The translations under genes and the position numbers were made by a program. From Candidatus Sulfopaludibacter sp. SbA4 (lineage in GTDB: Bacteria; Acidobacteriota; Terriglobia; Bryobacterales; Bryobacteraceae), in the NCBI GenBank assembly GCA_900290305.1, contig OMOG01000623.1, positions 1-38,650 of the forward strand: a stretch of 38,650 nucleotides of DNA. Reading direction: 5' to 3'. The notes under the pieces were generated by a model. The model was not told the DNA's origin, ran no database searches, and saw nothing but the letters and a program-made list of their open reading frames with translations. The stretch's first letter is position 1; the number at the start of each line of letters is the position of its first letter. This document shows positions 1 through 7,619 of this stretch, piece after piece.

Positions 1-5
1 CGCTC

Positions 6-28
6 TTCACATACACGTGATAAGCGTA
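6..28. promoter_or_regulatory. Second copy of the toxin-antitoxin operator half-site
   Basis: This 23-bp stretch matches 19 of 23 bases of the operator core at 739-761 in the same orientation (both read TTCAC..TA..ACGTG..AAGCGTA). It lies just beyond the antitoxin stop codon, so the HigBA-type pair is bracketed by two related sites. It may be the operator of the next gene outside the window, or the scar of a duplication. Its position is seen directly; binding by the antitoxin is inferred. Confidence 0.45.
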
Positions 29-59
29 CGGCCGCGGCGTTCAGGTCCTTCCTGCTAAG

Positions 60-407
60 CTAGCTGGCCTTACGGAGCGCGTCTTCTACAGCATCGGGAT
101 GGTGGGCGATGACGGCAAGAAGCACGCGCGCGGGGCCATCAGGCTGCGTTCGGCCTTGCTCCCAGTTTCTTACCGTGGCAGGTGTGAATCCGAAGCGCGC
201 GGCGAACTTGGTTTGGCTCAGGCCGAGCTTCTGGCGAATCGCGCGCACGTCGATCTGAGCCGGGCGATCCACCTGGACGTAGGTGACCCGAACCCCGGGA
301 ACGTCTTCTCCGCTCGCCCAGGCGATCGCCTCCTTAGCGCTGGCGATGAGCCGCCGGCCGGCCGCGGTGTGTTTGGTGGCCGGTCGCTTTTTCGTCTGAC
401 TGTTCAT
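60..407 (-). CDS. HigA-type antitoxin, XRE-family helix-turn-helix protein
   Basis: A 115-residue DNA-binding protein, expected to neutralise the toxin encoded upstream and repress the pair. Residues about 50-100 form an XRE/Cro helix-turn-helix: IRQKLGLSQTKFAARFG is the first half and TPATVRNWEQGRTQPDGPA the recognition part. The first 35 residues are basic and probably flexible. The ATG at 407 follows the toxin stop by 5 bp, and an AAGGAG Shine-Dalgarno lies in the toxin 3' end, so translation is probably coupled. The toxin-first order is the HigBA arrangement rather than the usual antitoxin-first one. The family call is confident; the pairing follows from gene order and the toxin family. 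NadS-like regulator is an alternative name for the same fold. Confidence 0.85.
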   Translation of the reverse strand: MNSQTKKRPATKHTAAGRRLIASAKEAIAWASGEDVPGVRVTYVQVDRPAQIDVRAIRQKLGLSQTKFAARFGFTPATVRNWEQGRTQPDGPARVLLAVIAHHPDAVEDALRKAS

Positions 408-412
408 AGGGT

Positions 413-718
413 CTAACTCCTTTTGGCGTATTGCGATGGGATCTGCGAAAGTACCCGTTTCAGGCCACGCTTGTCGCTCTCCGAAAGATCAGCCTTCTCG
501 CTCTTGGCATAGATGTCGAAGACGAACAGAGGGATGGATTCGTTATGGTAGTAGTAGATCGTCCGCGCGCCGCCGGTTCCCGGTATCAGTAGGCCGGCTT
601 CCGGGTTGCTGGCGACGTAAGCCACCAGGTCGGCGCGTTCGGATTCGGTAAGGATGCCTTTGGCGTGTTCCAGAAAGCGCTCCGTTTCTACGACGGCCAC
701 CGGCGGCATCATTGCCAT
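413..718 (-). CDS. RelE/HigB-type toxin (mRNA interferase fold)
   Basis: A 101-residue protein of the RelE/ParE superfamily, HigB-2 branch. The core reads GGARTIYYYHNESIPLFVF followed by DIYAKSEKADLSESDKRGL, the typical beta-strand and C-terminal helix pattern of ribosome-dependent endoribonuclease toxins. Catalytic residues are not well conserved in this branch, so activity is inferred from family. The gene starts at ATG 718, with alternative in-frame ATGs at 712 and 709. The promoter -10 hexamer ends only about 9 bases upstream and there is no Shine-Dalgarno, so the message may be nearly leaderless. The antitoxin gene follows after 5 bp. Confidence 0.82.
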   Translation of the reverse strand: MAMMPPVAVVETERFLEHAKGILTESERADLVAYVASNPEAGLLIPGTGGARTIYYYHNESIPLFVFDIYAKSEKADLSESDKRGLKRVLSQIPSQYAKRS

Positions 719-727
719 ATGCCAACG

Positions 728-756
728 ATACTACGCTATTCACGTATACGTGTCAA
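728..756 (-). promoter_or_regulatory. Promoter of the toxin-antitoxin operon
   Basis: Read on the minus strand there is a perfect -35 box TTGACA (756-751), a 17-bp spacer and a -10 box TAGTAT (733-728). Transcription would start at about 721, only a few bases before the toxin ATG at 718. Confidence 0.7.
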
Positions 757-761
757 GCGTA
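732..761. promoter_or_regulatory. Palindromic operator overlapping the toxin-antitoxin promoter
   Basis: A 30-bp interrupted palindrome with outer arms TACGCT (732-737) and AGCGTA (756-761) around the perfect 12-bp core CACGTATACGTG (741-752). Twelve of fifteen positions per arm pair. It covers the whole -35/-10 spacer, so antitoxin binding here would block transcription. Autorepression is inferred from the family. Confidence 0.65.
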
Positions 762-791
762 GGTAGGAGCCGGGCAAACCGCCGCCTGAAA

Positions 792-823
792 CAGAAAAAG
801 CCGCCGCCCTCGCGGGCGGCGGC
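792..823 (-). terminator. Rho-independent terminator of the receptor operon
   Basis: A perfect 10-bp GC stem, GCCGCCGCCC (800-809) with GGGCGGCGGC (814-823), has a 4-base loop. On the minus strand it is followed by a CTTTTTCTG tract. It lies 24 bp past the stop codon at 847. Confidence 0.85.
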
Positions 824-846
824 TCGATTGACCTGACTGACAATTC

Positions 847-3800
847 TCAGAAGAACAACCGGATTCCCAACTGCATCATGCGCGCGAAGTTCACCTGCGA
901 GGTGATGCGGCCGAAGCTGCTGCTGCCCAGCGAGGTATTGGGCGCGGCGAACATCGGGGTGTTGAAGAAATTGAGAGCTTCCGCGCGGAACTGCGCCTTG
1001 AAGCGCTCCGCGATGGCGAAGTTCTTGAACAACGAGGCATCCCAGTTGGCCTCTCCCGGACCCCGCATATCCAGGGTGCGGGCCACGTTGCCGAAGGCTC
1101 CGCGCGCGGACGTGGTGAAGGCCGCGGGGTTGATGTAATTGCTCAGCCGGTCTTCCAGGCTGCCGCTGGTGACGGGCGACACTCCGGTGGCATTCGGCCG
1201 CTGGCTGGCATAGCCGAATACCGAGTTGTTGTTGGTGCTCTGCGAGATCTGCAGCGGGAAGCCGGACTGATAAACGCCGATCATGTTGATCGACCAGCCG
1301 CCCACCACATAGTTGAGAGCCTTACCGGACGACAGCCATTGCTTGCCCTTGCCGAAAGGCAGCTCATAGGTGAAGGCGCTGGTCCAGCGGAGCGGCGCAT
1401 CCACATAGGAGAGTCCGTACTCGGCCGCCAGGTTGTAGGGATTCTGCGGTCCCACGTTGCCGCCATTCAGGAAATTGCCGGCGCCGCCGGAGCTGTTGTC
1501 ATAGTTGCGCGACCAAGTCAGGGTGGAGAGCAAAGTCAGTCCCATGCTCATGCGCTTCTGTACCTTGGCTACCAGCGAATCGTAACGCGCCTGGCCGCTG
1601 TCGTGGTACAGCAGGCTGACGGTGCTGAAAGTGGGATAGGGCAGCAGGAGTTGCACCTGGCTCACCGTGGCGGTTCCAACTACGCCCAAGCCGCCATGGT
1701 TGTAGTACGGATTGGCGACCGTCTGGGTGAGGGCCGACCCTTGCGAGAGCAGAGACGGATCGAGCGCGTTGATATTGATGCTGGGGGTGGACTGCGTGAG
1801 GTGCGAAGACCGCGACCCGACGTAGCCGATTTCCGCAGCGACGCCGAAAGGCAGTTGGCGCTGGATATCGATCGAGAACTGCTGGACGCGAGGCGACCGC
1901 GCGTTGGGATCGATGATCGAAAGAGCCTGTCCGATGCCGGTCAGAGCGCCGAGCGAGTTGCCGGTGGGGACGGCGAGGCCGGCCGGGAAGGGATTCGTCA
2001 GGTTGTTGGCGGGCGTAGAGTTGCCGTCGAGAGAAGCGACATAGGTCGTGGTGGCGGTGTAGCCCGGCGGATTGTAGGGCGTGCCGATGGCGAACTGGGG
2101 AGCCCAGAAGAGTCCGTAACCACCGCGGACAATGGTCTTCGGAGTCACTTGCCAGGCGAGACCGGCGCGCGGGCCGAACTTATTCAGGTTCGGGTTGCTG
2201 ACATGAATGCCGTTGCCGCCCACGCCGGCGAATTCGATGATGCCCTTGCCGCCCAGGGGATTGCTGTCCTGGGTATCGAAGCCGACCACCATGTCGTTGT
2301 TCTTCTCCTGCAGGCCGTACTCGCGCTCCCAGCGGATGCCGGCGTTCAGCGTGAGAGTTTTGGTCAGTCGGATATCGTCCTGGAAATAAGCGCCGTAGTA
2401 GTTGGCGTATTCGTACAGCTTGGTGGGGATGTAGCCGGTGCCGCTCGAAGCGGCGCCCAGCAGCATGTCGGCCAGGTCGGCGCCGGTGCCCGACACCGCG
2501 GTGAGCGGTGTGGAGCGGGAGAAGACGCCGTTGAAGCTGAACGCTCCGGCGCTGTTGGAGAAATCGTTGCCATCGTCATGAATGCGGCGATAGTCGAACC
2601 CCGCCTTGAGGTTGTGAATGCCTTTGTACTTCGCGATGCTGGCCGAGAAATTCTTGGAGTAGTGAGTGTAATAGAAGTTATTGTTGGTGCCCAGGCTGTA
2701 CTGCGAGGTCATCGAGACATTGGGGAACGTAGGCGAGGGCACCTGGGCGACAAAGGCGGGATTGAAGCCGAGGCTCGCCAGGTTGAAGCCCTGGCTCACC
2801 TGGTAACCGTAGTTGGGAAAGCGGTTGAAACCGTACCGCACCGAGAGCACCGCGGTGGGCGAGAGCGTGATCACGTTGTTGAACGCGGTGGCATCCACGC
2901 GCCGCTGCAGGCGCCACTGGTCGAGCGACGAGATAGTCTTGAACCAGGTGTTGCCAGGCTCGAGCGAGAAGTAACGCGCGTAGCTCAGGCTGGCGCGCCA
3001 CCAGGAAGTCACCGTATGATCGAGTTTCGCGGTATCCTGCGACGCGCGGCAGGGCAGAATCGCCGCGGCCGTCAGGTTGGGCGCCCCGTAATAGGCGGAC
3101 GTGGTTTGCGGCAGCACGTAAGTGGCGGCGATGTTGACGCCCACGTTGTTCAGCCGCGCGGTGGGAATGACGTTGCCCGGAAATGCCTGGCGGGTGCAGG
3201 TGCCGCCCGTGCACACGGTGGTAGACGGATCGTAGATGACGTTCAATCCGCCGCCCGCGGCCTTGCTCTGCGAGAAATCCCCGACACGCTCCAGCGTAGT
3301 GGGTGTGCTGAACTGCGACGTGTTCGACTGTGTATCGTCGTATCCTTCCCAGGCGAGCCAGAAGAACGTGCGGTTGCGGCCGTCGTAGAGTTTGGGGATC
3401 TTGACGCGGCCGCCGAAGCTGGCGCCGAAGGTGCGGTTGGGCTGCGGCGGCAGCGGAATGCCGGCGGCGTTGTTGAAGAAGTTGTTGGCCGCCCAGCCGG
3501 TGTCGCGCATGATTCCGAAGAGGCTGCCGTGGTAATCGTTGGTGCCCGACTTCAGGTACGTATTGAACATGCCGCCGCCGGTGCGCGCCATCTCGGCGTC
3601 GTAGGTGTTGGCCTGAACCTTCACTTCCTGCACGGCCTCCAGCGTGGGGATGATGATGGCGCGGTTGTCCGCGTCGGTGATCGGAATGCCGTCCAGCAGG
3701 TAGTTGTTGCCGCGCACGGGACCGCCGGCGATGGCGATCTGCGACGAGCCGCTCTGGTCTTCCATACGGTTGTAGTGCGGGTCGCCCACCGGCACGACGT

Positions 3801-4281
3801 TCTGCGCGAGCTTCGACATCATGAACGGATTGCGGCCCAGGTTGGGCAGATCCTCGAGCTTCTGGCGGTCGAGCACCTGGCCCTGGGAAGCATTGGCGGT
3901 CTCGATGAGCGAGACGTCCGCAGTCACCTGGATGCTCTCGCTCACCGCGCCGACTTCCATCTTGGCGTCGAGCGTGACAAACTCCTGCGTGCCGATGACG
4001 ATGTCCATGTGCTCGAATCGCTTGAATCCGGGCGATTCGACGACCAACTTATAAGTGGCGGGATCGACGGACGCGAAAGCGTACTCACCCTGCCCATTGC
4101 TGAGAGTGGCGCGCGAGACATTGGTCGCCTGGTTGACCAGGGACACTTTGGCGTCGCCAATGACAGCGCCTCCCGGATCTTGCACCACACCTCGGATGCC
4201 GCCCTGATAGGACTGGCCCCACATAGACAAGCTTGCGAGCGCGGCCAATACCGCGGCGCGTGAAATCGAACGTATCTTCAT
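847..4281 (-). CDS. TonB-dependent-receptor-like outer-membrane protein with N-terminal carboxypeptidase-regulatory domain
   Basis: An 1144-residue outer-membrane protein of the large acidobacterial receptor type. Residues 1-23 are a signal peptide. About 26-115 is a carboxypeptidase-regulatory/CNA-B-like beta sandwich (IRGVVQDPGGAVIGDAKVSL is its first strand pair). A plug-like segment follows (about 125-260, with NNYLLDGIPITDADN), then a long beta-barrel ending in aromatic GIRLFF, as expected for BAM-dependent insertion. A canonical N-terminal TonB box is not obvious. The substrate cannot be read from sequence; these proteins are usually linked to polysaccharide or oligomer uptake. The ATG at 4281 has an AAGGAG site 9 bp upstream and overlaps the SulP stop by 4 bp, so the three-gene operon is translationally coupled. 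A terminator follows. Confidence 0.9.
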   Translation of the reverse strand: MKIRSISRAAVLAALASLSMWGQSYQGGIRGVVQDPGGAVIGDAKVSLVNQATNVSRATLSNGQGEYAFASVDPATYKLVVESPGFKRFEHMDIVIGTQEFVTLDAKMEVGAVSESIQVTADVSLIETANASQGQVLDRQKLEDLPNLGRNPFMMSKLAQNVVPVGDPHYNRMEDQSGSSQIAIAGGPVRGNNYLLDGIPITDADNRAIIIPTLEAVQEVKVQANTYDAEMARTGGGMFNTYLKSGTNDYHGSLFGIMRDTGWAANNFFNNAAGIPLPPQPNRTFGASFGGRVKIPKLYDGRNRTFFWLAWEGYDDTQSNTSQFSTPTTLERVGDFSQSKAAGGGLNVIYDPSTTVCTGGTCTRQAFPGNVIPTARLNNVGVNIAATYVLPQTTSAYYGAPNLTAAAILPCRASQDTAKLDHTVTSWWRASLSYARYFSLEPGNTWFKTISSLDQWRLQRRVDATAFNNVITLSPTAVLSVRYGFNRFPNYGYQVSQGFNLASLGFNPAFVAQVPSPTFPNVSMTSQYSLGTNNNFYYTHYSKNFSASIAKYKGIHNLKAGFDYRRIHDDGNDFSNSAGAFSFNGVFSRSTPLTAVSGTGADLADMLLGAASSGTGYIPTKLYEYANYYGAYFQDDIRLTKTLTLNAGIRWEREYGLQEKNNDMVVGFDTQDSNPLGGKGIIEFAGVGGNGIHVSNPNLNKFGPRAGLAWQVTPKTIVRGGYGLFWAPQFAIGTPYNPPGYTATTTYVASLDGNSTPANNLTNPFPAGLAVPTGNSLGALTGIGQALSIIDPNARSPRVQQFSIDIQRQLPFGVAAEIGYVGSRSSHLTQSTPSININALDPSLLSQGSALTQTVANPYYNHGGLGVVGTATVSQVQLLLPYPTFSTVSLLYHDSGQARYDSLVAKVQKRMSMGLTLLSTLTWSRNYDNSSGGAGNFLNGGNVGPQNPYNLAAEYGLSYVDAPLRWTSAFTYELPFGKGKQWLSSGKALNYVVGGWSINMIGVYQSGFPLQISQSTNNNSVFGYASQRPNATGVSPVTSGSLEDRLSNYINPAAFTTSARGAFGNVARTLDMRGPGEANWDASLFKNFAIAERFKAQFRAEALNFFNTPMFAAPNTSLGSSSFGRITSQVNFARMMQLGIRLFF

Positions 4282-5621
4282 ATCCCCTGACTCCTTTGCG
4301 GGGCAGGTTCCCGGCCTGCCCCTGATTTCTCCCCGTTAGACAACCAACCAACACAGGCAAGAATGCCTGTGCCACGTATGCGCACCCAGGCAGTGTGAAC
4401 TCCGTAGAACGCACAACCGATTGCGACAGCGAGCACCGCATTGACGGCCAGGACGCCGACGGCGGTCCCCAAAAAAGCGGCCGCGTCGACGCGGCTCATT
4501 TTGGGCAGGCGGCGCCAGGCGCTCCAATCGAGCAGGCACAGGCCCATCCATGCCGTGACTCCCGCCAGCGCCGCCAGCGGGATGTGCGGGACGAGTCCCG
4601 CACCGAGATACAGAATCCCTACCAGAAAGACCGCGTGCAGCAGGTTGGCCACGCGCGTGGAACCGCCGCATCGCACCACCGCCAGGCTGCGCGCCGGGAT
4701 GCCGACGCTGGGCGGCGCGCCGAACACCCCGGCGCAGATGTTGGCGATTCCGTAGGCGCCCAACTCGGCATCCGCGTCGGAGATCTTCATGCGCTTGTGA
4801 CGCCCGCGGAAATGCTCGACGACGCGGGAAGTGATCAGAATGTTCACCGACGAGACGAAGGCCAGCGCCAGGGCCGATGGCAGGACGGTGAAGACGTCCT
4901 GCGGGCTCCAGGCGAACCCGGTGAAGGAGGGCAGCATCGACGCCATCTCGCCCACTTCCTTCTCGCGGAGGCCCAACGCGCGCGCCAGCAGAATCGCCAA
5001 GGCCACCCCAGCCAGGGGCGCCGGCATGCGCGGGGACCACCGTGCGGCCAGCGTGGCGGCGACGATCACGGTGAGGCCGAGCACGAGGGGCACGATTCGC
5101 ACTTCACCCAGCCGGTACATCACCGCCACGAGCTGCCCCAACGTGGAGCCGGCCTGCCGCGTGAACGGCGTGGCCACTCCCAGAATGATGTCCAATTGCG
5201 AAATCAGCATCATGCCGCCAATGCCGCAGGAAAATCCCGATACAACGGCATGCGGCACACGCGCGATGTGCCGGCCCAGGCGCATGACACAGAAACCCAT
5301 CATGATCACCGAGGCCACGATGGAAACTTTGGCGGCGCCGCCGACCCCCTGGTTCCTTACCGCGAGTGCGATGAAAGGGACGGTAGCACTGGCCGTTCCG
5401 CCTATGAGCACCGGATTGCGGCCCAGCAGCGCGATTATCGGCGCCGTAAGAATCGACGTGAAGACCCCCGACACGGGAGGCAGGCCCATGAGCGACGCCA
5501 TGGCCAGACCGTAGGGAAGCGCGATCAACGCGGCAATCGCGCCGCCCGAAGAGTCGCCGAGGAATTGGGTCCAGCCGTAGCGCGCCCCGCGCGGGGATCT
5601 TCGTAAGGCTCCCAGGTTCAA
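4278..5621 (-). CDS. SulP-family anion permease lacking a STAS domain
   Basis: A 447-residue inner-membrane transporter of the SulP (SLC26-like) family with about ten to twelve hydrophobic helices. Family-like segments include ALPYGLAMASLMGLPPVSG near residue 36 and the NPVLIGGTASATVPFIALA region near 69-90. The family usually ends in a cytoplasmic STAS domain of about 100 residues; this protein stops after the last helix. Its final 35 or so residues (from about residue 413) are encoded by two palindromic repeats (4300-4322 and 4352-4375) and have no resemblance to the family. The start is TTG at 5621, overlapping the aminotransferase stop as TTGA, with AAGGTG just upstream. The substrate (sulfate, bicarbonate or an organic anion) is unknown. 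Confidence 0.82.
   Translation of the reverse strand: MNLGALRRSPRGARYGWTQFLGDSSGGAIAALIALPYGLAMASLMGLPPVSGVFTSILTAPIIALLGRNPVLIGGTASATVPFIALAVRNQGVGGAAKVSIVASVIMMGFCVMRLGRHIARVPHAVVSGFSCGIGGMMLISQLDIILGVATPFTRQAGSTLGQLVAVMYRLGEVRIVPLVLGLTVIVAATLAARWSPRMPAPLAGVALAILLARALGLREKEVGEMASMLPSFTGFAWSPQDVFTVLPSALALAFVSSVNILITSRVVEHFRGRHKRMKISDADAELGAYGIANICAGVFGAPPSVGIPARSLAVVRCGGSTRVANLLHAVFLVGILYLGAGLVPHIPLAALAGVTAWMGLCLLDWSAWRRLPKMSRVDAAAFLGTAVGVLAVNAVLAVAIGCAFYGVHTAWVRIRGTGILACVGWLSNGEKSGAGREPAPQRSQGI
4300..4322. repeat. Short palindromic repeat, CAGG/CCTG family
   Basis: Arms GGGGCAGG (4300-4307) and CCTGCCCC (4315-4322) form a perfect 8-bp stem with a 7-base loop. It lies inside the 3' end of the SulP gene and is translated as part of its tail. 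Confidence 0.65.
4352..4375. repeat. Short palindromic repeat, CAGG/CCTG family
   Basis: Arms CACAGGCA (4352-4359) and TGCCTGTG (4364-4371) are followed by CCAC. The core differs from the copy at 35847-35866 only in the loop and flanks. It encodes the GTGILACVG part of the SulP tail. Confidence 0.75.
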
Positions 5622-6766
5622 CTCATCACCTTGAGGAACGCCGTCTTGAACTTGTTCATTTCGTCCTGCGTTCCGACCGAAACCCGCACGTAGGTGGGCC
5701 AGCTCGGCCAGACGCGCCCGATGTAGATCTTCTCCTTTCTCATGGCCTCGATGATTTCGTTCCCGGGGCGTTTGACATCGACCATGAATTTGTTGGAAAC
5801 CGACGGAACGTACTTGAAGTTGTGCTTATCGAGGAACGAAAGCACGTCGGTGCGCACGCCAGCGATGATCTTGCGGCGCTCGGGCACCAGCGACTTGGAT
5901 TTCAGGCTGGCCGCGGCGCCCGCCATGCCGGTGACGGGAAGCGCGCCGCTGCTGAACGGCGTGATCTTCTGCAAAAGGTCGGGCCGCGCGATGGCCGCGC
6001 CGGCGCGTAGTCCGGCCATGCCGTAGATCTTGGAGAAGGTGCGCAGCACGATGATGTCCTTGTCCTTGGCCACCAGGTCTGAACACATGGGGGCGCCGGC
6101 GATGTGGATGTAAGCTTCGTCCAGGAGCAGGATGCTGCCCTTCGGCTTGTTCTCGAGCAGCCACTCGATATCGGCGCGCGGCGTCAGCGTGCCCGTGGGA
6201 TTGTTGGGATTGCAAACGTAGATCAGGCCGGCATTGGGGTCGGTGGCGGCCATGGCCCTGACGTCGTGAGCATAGGTCTTGGTCAGTGGCACGGCGATGA
6301 CCTTGGCGCCGATGTACTTGGCCGCGCGCTCGCCGGCTTCGTATCCGGGGTCGGCGGTCACGAAGGATTTGGTGGGCGACGTGAAGGCCAGCACCGCCTG
6401 GTGCAGGGGTGCGCTCGATCCGGCGAACGGCTGCACGTAATTGGGCTTGACGCCTTCGAGACCGGCCATGGTTTCCTGGAAGCCGAAGGTCTCTTCGTAC
6501 AAGTAGCGGCCGCCCTTCTGCACGATGTTGTGGATGGCTTCGGCGGCCTCGGGGCAAGGCCCGAGCGGGTTTTCGTTGGCGTTGATCTTGACGGCGTCGG
6601 GAGGCATCGGCCCGCGGATGGCGGAAAGTTGCGCCATGGCGGATTCGTTGTAAAAGGGAAGCGAAGCTCCGGCGGTTAATACGGCGGCCAGACGGCCAAA
6701 GCTGCGGCGCGAAAAGCCGCGATTGACGAAGTCGCGTTTCTGTTCCGGACTGAAACAGGTGTACAT
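5618..6766 (-). CDS. Histidinol-phosphate-aminotransferase-like PLP enzyme with Tat signal
   Basis: A 382-residue class I/II aminotransferase most like HisC. The fold is marked by NENPLGPCPEA (about 63-73), CNPNNPTGTLTP in the PLP-binding region, LLDEAYIH with the PLP-contacting Asp and Tyr, and RTFSKIYGMAGLRAG carrying the Schiff-base Lys. Residues 15-45 contain a twin-arginine motif (SRRSFGRL) followed by a hydrophobic stretch and AMAQ, a typical Tat signal. The enzyme is therefore predicted to be exported already folded with its cofactor. The ATG at 6766 has a good AAGGGGGA site 5 bp upstream. It leads the SulP/receptor operon with a 4-bp overlap, and no histidine genes are nearby, so the substrate is open. 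Confidence 0.85.
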   Translation of the reverse strand: MYTCFSPEQKRDFVNRGFSRRSFGRLAAVLTAGASLPFYNESAMAQLSAIRGPMPPDAVKINANENPLGPCPEAAEAIHNIVQKGGRYLYEETFGFQETMAGLEGVKPNYVQPFAGSSAPLHQAVLAFTSPTKSFVTADPGYEAGERAAKYIGAKVIAVPLTKTYAHDVRAMAATDPNAGLIYVCNPNNPTGTLTPRADIEWLLENKPKGSILLLDEAYIHIAGAPMCSDLVAKDKDIIVLRTFSKIYGMAGLRAGAAIARPDLLQKITPFSSGALPVTGMAGAAASLKSKSLVPERRKIIAGVRTDVLSFLDKHNFKYVPSVSNKFMVDVKRPGNEIIEAMRKEKIYIGRVWPSWPTYVRVSVGTQDEMNKFKTAFLKVMS

Positions 6767-6929
6767 TGTTTCCCCCTTTGCGAAGTGCTGGATATGGATG
6801 GCTCTCAGACCAGGAGCCCGATGCTACGCCGCCATGGGCGTAAAAGGGAATGTTTTGGAAAGCTTAACAGGTTGTTGAAAGGGTGTCGAATCAAAATAAT
6901 TTATGCGCACGATCAATGGGGCCGGCTCA

Positions 6930-6955
6930 GACAGGCCAGGAGGACTGTCCCACTA
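6930..6955. repeat. Short palindromic repeat that supplies a stop codon
   Basis: Arms GACAGGCC (6930-6937) and GGACTGTC (6942-6949) pair at 7 of 8 positions. Read on the minus strand the element begins TAGTGGGACAG, where TAG (6955-6953) is the stop codon of the preceding gene. The copy at 24291-24316 starts with the same 11 bases. Confidence 0.7.
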
Positions 6956-7534
6956 TGGCTGGGTGTAAATCCGCTCCAGGTCGGTCGAGCTGAGGCGCAA
7001 ATCGGGAGAGATGAGATTGCTGCCCGAAAGGGCCGAGCGCGCGACGCCCTCGCGGCCGTGATCTGCGGACTTGGAGAGAATGTGGACCAGTTCGTGGGCC
7101 ATCACGCGCGCCAGGGCGCGGCCGAACAGCAGGTCGGCGTGCGCGAAGTCGCGTCCCGACATGGCGGAGCGGGCCGCGTTGGCCACCTGGTCGCAGGCCA
7201 CTTCGCTGAAGGGTTGGACGGCGCCGGCGGTGGCATAGGTGAAGGCCAATGGGCCGCGCTCGTCGTAGAGCCAGGGTACGGGATCCAGCACGCACTTGCC
7301 CTTGAAGCGGACCACCACCAGATTGTCGAACGACTGGCCGGAGGTTTCCTCGCGGAATCGCCAGTCGAAGGTCAGGCCCGAGCCCTCGAACAGGGTTTCG
7401 AATTCGCGCTTCATTTCGGGGAGAGAGCGGGTGGGTGGTGCGCCCTGGAACTCGAGCACAATGGTGAGATTGCCCGCCGCGGCGAGCGAGGCGAGGGCCG
7501 CCAGACAAAATGCGCGAATGAGGACGTGGCGCAT
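6953..7534 (-). CDS. Secreted HExxH protein, putative zinc metallopeptidase
   Basis: A protein of about 193 residues with a signal peptide (MRHVLIRAFCLAALASLAAAG) and a zinc-binding HELVH motif in VMAHELVHILSKSADHG, about residues 130-146. A downstream Asp or Glu that could be the third zinc ligand is not clear, so catalysis is not assured. The reading frame extends upstream to GTG 7582, but a TATAAT hexamer on the minus strand (7577-7572) lies within that extension. I chose ATG 7534, where the signal peptide begins. The gene lies about 85 bp past the DUF1501 stop and may have its own promoter. It ends on TAG inside a palindromic repeat. I do not recognise a named family. Confidence 0.65.
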   Translation of the reverse strand: MRHVLIRAFCLAALASLAAAGNLTIVLEFQGAPPTRSLPEMKREFETLFEGSGLTFDWRFREETSGQSFDNLVVVRFKGKCVLDPVPWLYDERGPLAFTYATAGAVQPFSEVACDQVANAARSAMSGRDFAHADLLFGRALARVMAHELVHILSKSADHGREGVARSALSGSNLISPDLRLSSTDLERIYTQP

Positions 7535-7571
7535 CGGAGTGCCATTGGGAGCTGCAGGGCTCCGCATGGAT

Positions 7572-7577
7572 ATTATA
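7572..7577 (-). promoter_or_regulatory. Candidate -10 box for the HExxH protein
   Basis: A consensus TATAAT on the minus strand, 37 bp before the ATG at 7534. No convincing -35 box is seen 16-18 bp upstream (GC-rich), so this is a weak promoter call. Confidence 0.35.
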
Positions 7578-7619
7578 TACACGAAGGGGGCCGGCCCGCG
7601 AACTGCTACAGGGGGAAGC

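Noticed and set aside
1339-4263. A 974-codon open frame on the plus strand
   Set aside because: It is antisense to the first receptor gene, whose signal peptide, domains and barrel end are clear. Long antisense frames are common at this GC content, and the protein has no recognisable domain.
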